Positions 6,042-10,989 of a stretch of 10,989 nucleotides of DNA are shown here, piece by piece (within the stretch, counting starts at the first letter, position 1; each line of letters opens with the position of its first letter). This DNA is from Humisphaera sp. (GTDB taxonomy: Bacteria; Planctomycetota; Phycisphaerae; Tepidisphaerales; Tepidisphaeraceae). The translations under genes were made by a program, and so were the position numbers. The stretch is from contig JANXVV010000082.1 of assembly GCA_025351525.1 (NCBI GenBank), forward strand, positions 1-10,989, in the 5' to 3' direction. Below the pieces are notes generated by a model, which worked only from the letters and a program-made list of their open reading frames with translations, had not been told where the DNA came from and did no database searches.

Positions 6042-6755
6042 ATGTGTGGTCGATACACCCTTCGCCGATCCGAACTGGCCCGTGCGGCTTTTGCAGCGCT
6101 CTCCGATGCGTCGTTCGATGAATTCACGGAACGACCGCGGTTCAATCTCGCGCCTTCGCAGGAATTGCCGGTGGTGCGGTTGAACGCTGAAGGTCGGCGG
6201 GTGATAGGGCTCGCACAATGGGGACTGATTCCCGCGTGGACCAAAGGGTCTCCCAAAAACAAACCGATCAATGCCCGCGCTGAAACGGTCGCCACGAGCG
6301 GTATGTTTCGCCAGGCGTTCGGGCGGCGACGGTGTTTGATTCCCGCCGACGGTTTTTACGAATGGCAGGGGGCCAAGCCGCCGAAGCAGCCTTATTTCAT
6401 GCAGATGACGGACGGGGACTTGTTCGGGTTCGCGGGCTTGTGGGAACGTTGGAAGCCGCAGGATGCCGAGGTCGCGATCGACACGTTTGCGATCATCACC
6501 ACCGATCCCAATGAGTTGATGCGGCCCATTCACAATCGCATGCCGGTGATTCTTCGGCCCGCCGATTACGCGGCATGGCTGGATCGGGAGACACCGCTCG
6601 AGGCGATCGAGGGAATGCTGAAGGCATATGATCCCGCTGCAATGATCGCTTTTCCGGTTAAAGAGTTGGTGAACAATCCGCGCAATGATTTTTCGGAATG
6701 TGTCGAACCGATCGATGCGCCGTCTGGCATCGACTCGGTCATTTCTGATGTTTGA
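6042..6755 (+). CDS. SOS response-associated peptidase (SRAP), YedK/HMCES family
   Basis: SRAP proteins bind abasic sites in single-stranded DNA and form a protective thiazolidine crosslink through the N-terminal cysteine, shielding the site during replication. The 237-residue length is normal. The invariant MCGRY places catalytic C2 right after Met, which also fixes the start. Other hallmarks are RFNLAPSQ (33-40), WGLIPAW (60-66), NARAET (77-82), the LIPADGFYEW block with E107 (99-108), and PIHNRMPVIL with H164 (162-171). All residues known to form the active site are present. There is no clear LexA box upstream, so SOS control is not shown. A nuclease-like gene follows 251 bases downstream in the same orientation. 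Confidence 0.95.
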   Translation: MCGRYTLRRSELARAAFAALSDASFDEFTERPRFNLAPSQELPVVRLNAEGRRVIGLAQWGLIPAWTKGSPKNKPINARAETVATSGMFRQAFGRRRCLIPADGFYEWQGAKPPKQPYFMQMTDGDLFGFAGLWERWKPQDAEVAIDTFAIITTDPNELMRPIHNRMPVILRPADYAAWLDRETPLEAIEGMLKAYDPAAMIAFPVKELVNNPRNDFSECVEPIDAPSGIDSVISDV

Positions 6756-6829
6756 AAGTGCGTTGTGCGATCGAAGAGTCCCATGGACCAGGCTCAATGG
6801 GCTTTCCGGTTTTGAAATTTCAGAAATGA
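6739..6829. repeat. 10-bp inverted repeat spanning the SRAP stop
   Basis: TCATTTCTGA (6739-6748, last codons of the SRAP gene) and TCAGAAATGA (6820-6829) are perfect inverted copies with 71 bases between them. The right arm overlaps a TGAAATTTCA palindrome (6813-6822). A long-loop hairpin at the 3' end of the mRNA is possible. Beyond this I see nothing clear in the 6756-7006 gap. Confidence 0.35.
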
Positions 6830-7006
6830 TCGACGCTCGCATTTATTTGATGACTCTTGCCAATCGGAGTTTGTGGCGTTGCGTTCCTCATCGCAGTTCG
6901 TACCATTCCCCGCGTAATCTTCAGGTGAAACGTTGCCGGATAGGAGTGTCGGTGCAGCGTGGAACCTTTCCGCTCTCGGTCAAAATTTGCCGGCAAAGGA
7001 GTGCCC

Positions 7007-7699
7007 GTGCCCGGAGAGACCGATCTACATAAAACGTTGAAAAAAGAGGGCTGTCGTTGGTTGTTCCGGATGGGGTATCGGTGCATCGCGGCGGAGGTTC
7101 GGCTGCGCCCGTTGGGAATCATCGACGCAGTCGGCACCGGATTATTCCGCGCCTATCACAACTATCTTTCGGTGCAGCGGGAAGTGCAGCAGACCTGCTT
7201 CATTGAGTGCAAGGCGTCGCGCGGTGATTTTCTGCGCGATCAATCCGAAGACGGGCAGATGCAGCTTTGCCTGATGGAACGGCAGCGAAATTTCAAGGTC
7301 AAAAAACGCCGTTCGCAAATGAAGGAACTACGGCAGGCGGTGGGGCTGGGGAAGTTCAAAAGTTGCCTGCTGCAACCGATGGCCAACCTGCATTACGTAC
7401 TTGCACCCGCCGGGATGTTGCAGAAAAAAGATCTTCCGCCGCGATGGGGGATGCTCAGTTTCAGCGAGACCGGCATCAATGTGGTGGTGCGGGCCGAATG
7501 GCAGGAATGCGCGCGGACGGAATATGTCGAATCGGCGATCGCCCGCACACTGACCGGCGATATTTACCGGGCGGATGACCGGGCGATCAATTCGGTCAAC
7601 CGGGAATTATTCGCTCAACAGCGCACGCTGGCCGAGCGGATTCGATCGATCAAACCACAGATTGTTTTTGCGCCTCAGACGGGGGCACAGGCAGTCTGA
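7007..7699 (+). CDS. PD-(D/E)XK nuclease-like protein, MmcB-like
   Basis: I do not recognise a named gene. The protein (230 residues from this start) has the order expected of a PD-(D/E)XK nuclease core: a helix LHKTLKKEGCRWL, E30 in AAEVRL, D40 in IIDAVG, and E67-x-K69 in FIECKASRGDFLRD. The ECK-S-R-x-DFL-x-D stretch and the later LHYVLAPAGML..LPPRWGM segment resemble the MmcB DNA-repair family, in which an ExK..SRxDF motif precedes a strand ending in a VP-G turn. The GTG at 7007 is preferred because GGAG (6998-7001) sits five bases upstream; an in-frame GTG at 6959 would add 16 residues, with AGGAG at 12 bases. The C-terminal 60 residues are helical and unassigned. Adjacency to SRAP suggests DNA repair, as inference. 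Confidence 0.7.
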   Translation: MPGETDLHKTLKKEGCRWLFRMGYRCIAAEVRLRPLGIIDAVGTGLFRAYHNYLSVQREVQQTCFIECKASRGDFLRDQSEDGQMQLCLMERQRNFKVKKRRSQMKELRQAVGLGKFKSCLLQPMANLHYVLAPAGMLQKKDLPPRWGMLSFSETGINVVVRAEWQECARTEYVESAIARTLTGDIYRADDRAINSVNRELFAQQRTLAERIRSIKPQIVFAPQTGAQAV

Positions 7700-7789
7700 A
7701 TTTGCACATTAGCCGCGACGGAAACATGGTTCCCCCTTCGTTGGATCGCTGTTCGACCGTTGCGAGCCATCCGCGGTTCAGCGTTATTT
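7700..7789. repeat. Convergent intergenic spacer with a TTAGCCGCGACG core
   Basis: The spacer between the nuclease-like gene (+) and the secretin-like gene (-) contains TTAGCCGCGACG at 7709-7720, identical to 3092-3103. The bases after the core (GGAAACATGG...) differ from the 3090 copy, so this is a different variant of the repeat or only a shared core. No clear terminator is visible. Confidence 0.5.
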
Positions 7790-8569
7790 TTAATCGACCG
7801 CTCCACCGATCGCCTCATGAACGGAGCGGGGCGCGGTGACGATCAATTGACCGCTGAAATAGCGGATGCTGGCATTGCCGCCGTTTTCGCGCCATACGTC
7901 AGGGTAGACGGTTTCGCGAACGAGGGTGACGAGGTCTTCACCGCGCTCGGTCTTGGATTTGTGCTTTTCATCGGTTGCCGTTGTCGCTCCGCCACCGCCT
8001 CCAAACAAACCGCCTCCACCGCCACCCCCTCCGCCGCCACCACCACTTCCACCGCTCTTGCCCCCACCTCCGCCGCTGCCCCCGGTGGAAACGGCTGTAA
8101 GGCTGAGGTCCGGCGCATTCGTGAAATCGGGAATGTCCATCACCAGATCTTCGACCGGGTAGACGCGCGTGAACATTTCCTTGTCGGCCAATTCGCGGGT
8201 GGTGATTTCGAGCACGTTCTGATCGAAGTAGTAGGTCAAAGCCGTGCCGGCGCCGGCTTCACTGAGCAGCAAGCCGAGTGCCTTGCGAAACTGCACTTCA
8301 CGCAGGTGCATATTGACGTTGGTGTCCTGCGAAACCCCGGCGGCCTCAATCGCTTTCCAGTTGACGTGGATGTTCGCCCCGGTGACATCGCGTAGAAATT
8401 CCAGAGCGTCTTTCAGAGCGACATTGGTGAACCTCACATCCGGTAACACCTGATCCAAAATCGAACGGCGGGCGCGGGAAGCCGTTTTCGACGCGGCGGG
8501 CAAAATGTGCGGTGTCGCCAAAGGAACAGCCAGCAACGCGGCGACGGCGATCGTCAATATTCGACGCAT
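7790..8569 (-). CDS. Exported secretin-N-domain-like protein with poly-glycine linker
   Basis: The 259-residue protein has a Sec signal peptide (about 1-27). Next comes an alpha/beta domain (about 36-150) with the pattern of secretin/TonB short N-terminal domains: VRFTNVALKDALEFLRDVTG, then NVNMHLREVQFRKALGLLLSEAG, then a YYFDQNVLEITT strand. A glycine/serine linker (about 162-195) includes a run of about 12 glycines. A second small domain (about 205-259) contains YPDVW and SGQLIVTAP, again secretin N-domain-like. There is no secretin beta-barrel, so it is not a channel by itself. I chose ATG 8569 because GGAGG lies four bases upstream and the signal peptide then starts normally; an upstream in-frame start at 8617 would run through a hairpin. 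A periplasmic or outer-membrane scaffold role is inferred. Confidence 0.75.
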   Translation of the reverse strand: MRRILTIAVAALLAVPLATPHILPAASKTASRARRSILDQVLPDVRFTNVALKDALEFLRDVTGANIHVNWKAIEAAGVSQDTNVNMHLREVQFRKALGLLLSEAGAGTALTYYFDQNVLEITTRELADKEMFTRVYPVEDLVMDIPDFTNAPDLSLTAVSTGGSGGGGGKSGGSGGGGGGGGGGGGLFGGGGGATTATDEKHKSKTERGEDLVTLVRETVYPDVWRENGGNASIRYFSGQLIVTAPRSVHEAIGGAVD

Positions 8570-8605
8570 GAAACCTCCGATGAATCCGCAGTTCACGATC
8601 CGAAG

Positions 8606-8633
8606 AAGCCCGCGCATCTCGATGCGCGGGCTT
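8606..8633. terminator. Perfect 13-bp hairpin upstream of the secretin-like gene
   Basis: AAGCCCGCGCATC (8606-8618) pairs perfectly with 8621-8633. The nominal loop is only two bases, so the real loop is likely CTCG with a 12-bp stem. It lies about 30 bases before the ribosome binding site of the (-) gene. It may stop read-through from tatA or act as a 5' leader structure. No long T-run follows on either strand, so the terminator label is tentative. Confidence 0.45.
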
Positions 8634-8785
8634 TCGATGGGTTCAATTCTAATGTGATCGACGGGAATCCGTCACTGAATTCCGCGCGATTTCACTCCAC
8701 AATGTTTGTGCGATGAAAAGGGGGAAATGAAGAGCGTTTCGCACCGTGCCGTCGGTGTCTTCACCGGCGGAATCCCATGTGGAAA
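8634..8785. other. Spacer between the tatA terminator and the 8606-8633 hairpin
   Basis: No gene is supported here. A 60-codon minus-strand frame (8649-8831) would start with TTG inside the tatA stop and read through the tatA terminator, so it was rejected. The promoter of the secretin-like gene presumably lies here or nearby, but I could not identify one with good hexamers. Confidence 0.4.
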
Positions 8786-8824
8786 GCAGAAGTCCACCGG
8801 TGAGGGCACCGGCGGCACTTCTGC
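8786..8824 (-). terminator. Intrinsic terminator of tatA
   Basis: GCAGAAGT (8786-8793) pairs with ACTTCTGC (8817-8824), and inside it CCGGTG (8797-8802) pairs with CACCGG (8807-8812) around an AGGG loop. On the minus strand the stem begins three bases after the tatA stop and is followed by TTTCC. The two stems are joined by a small internal loop. Confidence 0.6.
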
Positions 8825-8827
8825 GGT

Positions 8828-9151
8828 TCAACCGTTCTGGGGATTGATCGGCTTGCCGGTGTAGGGATCGAACTGCTGCACCGTCGTCGAAGCCGGGGGC
8901 GGCAAATTCACCGCCGGACGCTGCACGGGTGCAGTCGGGAGGTGCTCGTCCACCTGGGAGATTTCGTCCTCCACGCCTTTAAGTCCCTTCTTGAACTCGA
9001 CAATTCCCTTGCCCAGGCTGCGCCCCACTTCCGGCAGCCGCTTGCCGAAAATGAGCAGGCCGATGACTCCGATGATCAGCATCTCAAAACCGCCGGGCAT
9101 CCCGATGGCAAGCGGGGCGTCTGAAAACAACAGCGTGGTGGCTTGAAGCAT
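8828..9151 (-). CDS. tatA: Twin-arginine translocase subunit TatA/TatE family
   Basis: TatA oligomers form the protein-conducting element of the Tat pathway, which exports folded proteins across the inner membrane. The 107-residue protein has the diagnostic layout: one transmembrane helix (about 22-36, FEMLIIGVIGLLIFG), the FGxxLPE hinge with KRLPEVGRSLGKG at 37-49, an amphipathic helix (to about 65), and a variable acidic/proline-rich tail. The ATG at 9151 is favoured by AGAGGA about four bases upstream; an earlier in-frame start (9187) would add 12 residues with no better signal. The N-terminal stretch before the helix (about 20 residues) is longer than the few residues usual for TatA. TatB is the alternative, but the short tail and LPE hinge fit TatA. 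No tatC is nearby. It has its own promoter and terminator. Confidence 0.92.
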   Translation of the reverse strand: MLQATTLLFSDAPLAIGMPGGFEMLIIGVIGLLIFGKRLPEVGRSLGKGIVEFKKGLKGVEDEISQVDEHLPTAPVQRPAVNLPPPASTTVQQFDPYTGKPINPQNG

Positions 9152-9233
9152 AATTTCCTCTTTAGCGATGGATCGACACAATTTCACATGGGAACGATCT
9201 TATTCCTTCGATCGGCGCAGTGGTTCTCAATTG

Positions 9234-9262
9234 AGTATACGCCAGTACGACGAAAAGGTTAA
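9234..9262 (-). promoter_or_regulatory. Sigma-70 promoter of tatA
   Basis: On the minus strand TTAACC (9262-9257, 4/6) is followed after 17 bases by TATACT (9239-9234, 5/6). The expected transcript starts near 9227, about 75 bases before the tatA ATG. The region around it is AT-rich compared with its surroundings. Confidence 0.6.
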
Positions 9263-9434
9263 GTTTTAATCGGAAGTATCATTTTGCGGGCAGGTGAGGT
9301 TGATGGTGACGCGAAATGTGGAGCGGTTTGACGAACGTAAAATATCTCAAGTGAAAGGCCAAGAACCTCATGGCTTTCATTTAAGCGTAATTTTATACTT
9401 TTTCGCAGGTTGTGGAACGCGGGGTCGTATATCG

Positions 9435-9472
9435 CATTCGTCGCGGACAGGGTTCAGTCCTGGCGGCGAATG
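9435..9472 (+). ncRNA. Leader hairpin, 10-bp stem with inner stem
   Basis: CATTCGTCGC (9435-9444) pairs with GCGGCGAATG (9463-9472) with one T-G wobble, and CAGG (9448-9451) pairs with CCTG (9459-9462) around GTTCAGT. It does not match a riboswitch consensus I know. It is reported as a structured 5' leader element; the RNA itself is unproven. Confidence 0.35.
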
Positions 9473-9480
9473 TGGAGGCA

Positions 9481-9498
9481 TCGTTTCTAAAGAAACGA
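9481..9498 (+). other. Leader hairpin TCGTTTC/GAAACGA
   Basis: A perfect 7-bp stem (9481-9487 with 9492-9498) and TAAA loop, eight bases after the preceding hairpin. It has no T-run and so is not an obvious terminator. Confidence 0.4.
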
Positions 9499-9540
9499 AA
9501 TGTGCGACACCGAGGAGTGTGAGAACGATTCCACATCGTT

Positions 9541-9554
9541 GCCGAATATTCGGC
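9541..9554. promoter_or_regulatory. Perfect 14-bp palindrome before the surface gene
   Basis: GCCGAATATTCGGC is a perfect palindrome, extended by GTT (9538-9540) and AAC (9556-9558) with one unpaired T. It ends 19 bases before the ATG at 9574. With no loop it suits a dimeric DNA-binding protein better than an RNA hairpin, though a GCCGA-ATAT-TCGGC hairpin is possible. The weak AAGG ribosome binding site (9562-9565) follows it. Confidence 0.45.
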
Positions 9555-9573
9555 TAACTATAAGGTTCATCCG

Positions 9574-10873
9574 ATGAGCATCGCGCAACAGGTCGGTCAT
9601 TGCAAGGTTTCGCAAGGTCGTAAAATCAAATCCCTCCGGAAGGTTAGCCTCACGCGAAGAGGCGTCCAGGGGATTTTGTGTGCGGCGTTCATGCCGATCG
9701 TCGGCCATGCCGCCAACCTGTACTGGGACGGTACCAACACCAACAACCCGCTGATCGGTTGGAACGACATCACCAGTTGGTCCACAGTGAATAACGCGAC
9801 CACGCCCGATCCGTTTGGCCATCCCCGGATTGCTCGACAATGTGTTTTTCAATATCAATACGGTGAACGCCGCCCAGATCGTTGATTTGAACGGCAATCA
9901 GTCTGCGCTCGGGCTCACGTTCAACTCGACCGGCACGGTGCTGATCCAGGGTGGAACGAACAACGCCGCCAGCATTTTGACACTCGGCTCGGACGGAATG
10001 CTGTTCAATCCCGGGGCTGGTGTTGCGACGTTTTCCGCCGGAATTGTTTTGGGTGCCGCCCAGTTGTGGAACAATAACAGCAGCGTCCAAGTTCAAGGCA
10101 AAACGGCTAATGCCATCTACACGCAGAATTTTGCGAATTTGACGCTGAATGCCGGACAATCTTTCCTGTTTGCAAGTCGCAGCAGTGGGGATCGTTGCAA
10201 TTTCAATTTCACCGGCACCTTTACGCGGGCCATCGGTGGCCCGCTCGACATTCCAACGTTTGATGTCACTCGAAACGTGGTTGGAAGTGCGGCGGGGGTG
10301 GCAGGGAAGTTTCTTTCCAATGGCGCCGCGTATGTCACCCTCAACGGATTTACCGATTGGGGCGGCAAGCCCACTGCCGCCGCCGGTAACATTCAGCCGG
10401 TGACTTACACCTCTGCCACGACGAATGTACTGGCTGGCAACGCCAATTTCGTAGCCGGCGTGACCAACACTACTCTCGCGCTCGATACCACAATCACCAC
10501 GCTGCGCGACGCGGTCAATCAGGCGACGGTCATCGACCTCGGAACGCATATTCTGACGACCGGCGGCGTTTTGATGACCAGCACCGTCTCGAACGTGGCC
10601 GGCTCCACGTTTGACATGACCGATAACGGCATCGGCATCTTCAATCTGTTTCAGGGCGCCACTTTCAACCCGGCGGGACTGACCATCGGCGGCGCGGCCC
10701 TGCCCGCTCCGATCTTCAAATTGGAACTCGGCGACAGTGCCACCGGTGCCGATCAGTTGATCGTTTCAAGGAACGCGGTGCTCGGGTCGAATGGCGCCAC
10801 CATCAACATCCTGCCATTGGCGGGCGACACTTCGCTCACGCCGGGCAACTATACCTCACGCCTCCAGCATTGA
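9574..10873 (+). pseudogene. Autotransporter-associated beta-strand / PEP-CTERM-like surface protein, broken twice
   Basis: The first frame (9574-9885) gives a signal peptide with a long basic n-region, a hydrophobic core GILCAAFMPIVGHA, and then ANLYWDGTNT, a typical start of beta-strand-repeat surface proteins. Similarity of style then moves to the next frame: removing one T from TTT at 9814-9816 joins ...TTPDP to LAIPGLLDNVFF and gives one open frame to the end. That part (to about residue 425) is rich in Asn, Thr, Gly and Ala, with strand patterns such as VLGAAQLWNNNSSVQV and SNGATINILPLAG, as in autotransporter-associated beta-strand repeat proteins of planctomycetes. After PGNYT (about 10852) the frame enters a putative IS and ends at TGA 10871-10873, so the C-terminal anchor is missing. 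The first break could be a sequencing error or programmed +1 shift; a true mutation is equally possible. Confidence 0.75.
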
Positions 10874-10989
10874 TACATTTCCGAACGTCTGAAAATTGAG
10901 GGTCATCAAGGTGTCGATCTTTGAGCGATGCGTGGTGCCCAGTTCGTCGAGGCACTTGTCGATCGCCTGCTGAAAGTCGCCGAAGCATT
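10852..10989 (-). mobile_element. Insertion sequence, IS630-like, right part outside the window
   Basis: From about 10852 the sequence stops resembling the surface gene and instead encodes a transposase C-terminus on the opposite strand. The junction lies at CTATACC (10849-10855), which has TA dinucleotides, the usual IS630/Tc1-type target. The terminal inverted repeat and the far end are not visible, so the exact edge is uncertain by a few bases. Confidence 0.6.
10856..10989 (-). CDS. IS630-family transposase, C-terminal 43 residues (runs off right edge)
   Basis: The minus-strand frame reads open from the edge to TGA at 10858-10856. It ends with FGDFQQAIDKCLDELGTTH, then the stretch LMTLNFQTF and a short tail NVSMLEA. 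The pattern of an F-x-x-F-QxAI-x-CL helix followed by THR...LMTLNFQTF matches my memory of the C-termini of IS630-type DDE transposases. The catalytic DDE residues lie outside the window, so activity cannot be judged. The stop lies only a few bases from the apparent IS edge, which is close but possible for compact elements; it could also be a stop supplied by the junction. It was found by reading the reverse strand directly, since the frame has no start in the window. Confidence 0.65.
   Translation of the reverse strand, partial: CFGDFQQAIDKCLDELGTTHRSKIDTLMTLNFQTFGNVSMLEA

Larger units (their letters stand above)
9263..9573 (+). other. Gene-free, hairpin-rich upstream region of the broken surface gene
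   Basis: This 311-base stretch lies between the divergent tatA promoter and the surface-gene ATG. It holds a 12-pair stem with one bulged G around 9351-9382, a TATACT -10-like box at 9394-9399 without a good -35, and three downstream structures at 9435-9472, 9481-9498 and 9541-9554. An 87-codon plus frame here (9294-9557) has no homology I can see and runs through all the hairpins. Confidence 0.5.

Noticed and set aside
8649..8831. 60-codon minus-strand frame after tatA
   Set aside because: It starts with TTG within the tatA stop and passes through the tatA terminator, with no motif.
9435..9498. Riboswitch in the surface-gene leader
   Set aside because: I compared it mentally with cyclic-di-GMP and cobalamin types and found no conserved core. 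It is kept only as an unclassified structure.
9294..9557. 87-codon frame upstream of the surface gene
   Set aside because: It reads through several hairpins and the palindrome, has no recognisable motif, and lacks a ribosome binding site.
9770..10549. 259-codon minus-strand frame
   Set aside because: It is antisense to the beta-strand surface gene; its composition is mirror-like and no domain is visible.

Overview
The window looks like a chromosomal segment of a planctomycete-like bacterium. The support is indirect: an exported HEAT-repeat protein with a proline/alanine-rich N-terminus, a large autotransporter-associated beta-strand type passenger gene, a secretin-N-domain-like exported protein, an enlarged prepilin peptidase, and intergenic repeats built on TTAGCCGCGACG and CGCAAAG. 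There is no rRNA or other phylogenetic marker, so the assignment is an inference. Layout, left to right: (1) 1-1296 holds two aromatic amino-acid genes in divergent orientation, a 5' part of trpD (-) and a complete aroK (+). (2) 1433-3027 is a two-gene (+) operon with an ATGA overlap: an A24 prepilin peptidase and a small two-helix membrane protein. (3) 3028-3517 is a gene-free repeat island between convergent genes, holding a probable terminator, a pair of inverted TTAGCCGCGACG elements, a long CGCAAAG palindrome and a second strong terminator. (4) 3518-5887 (-) is a 789-residue exported HEAT-repeat protein behind a near-consensus sigma-70 promoter. (5) 6042-7699 (+) holds an SRAP (YedK/HMCES) protein and a PD-(D/E)XK nuclease-like protein. 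(6) 7790-9151 (-) holds a secretin-N-domain-like exported protein and tatA, separated by a tatA terminator and another hairpin. (7) 9263-9573 is a gene-free leader with several hairpins and a perfect palindrome. (8) 9574 to about 10852 is an autotransporter-associated/PEP-CTERM-like surface gene that is broken twice: by a one-base frameshift near 9814 and by an apparent insertion sequence whose IS630-type transposase C-terminus enters from the right edge. How the genes fit together: AroK supplies the shikimate pathway leading to chorismate, and TrpD acts downstream of chorismate toward tryptophan. The prepilin peptidase, TatA, secretin-like and passenger genes all concern export or the cell surface, but they are separate units. 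SRAP and the nuclease-like protein may share a DNA-damage role; that link rests only on adjacency and fold. I found no CRISPR array, tRNA, rRNA or defence island. The most interesting non-coding signals are a 42-bp repeat present twice with a compensatory base-pair change, the nested repeat island, and the structured leader of the broken surface gene.
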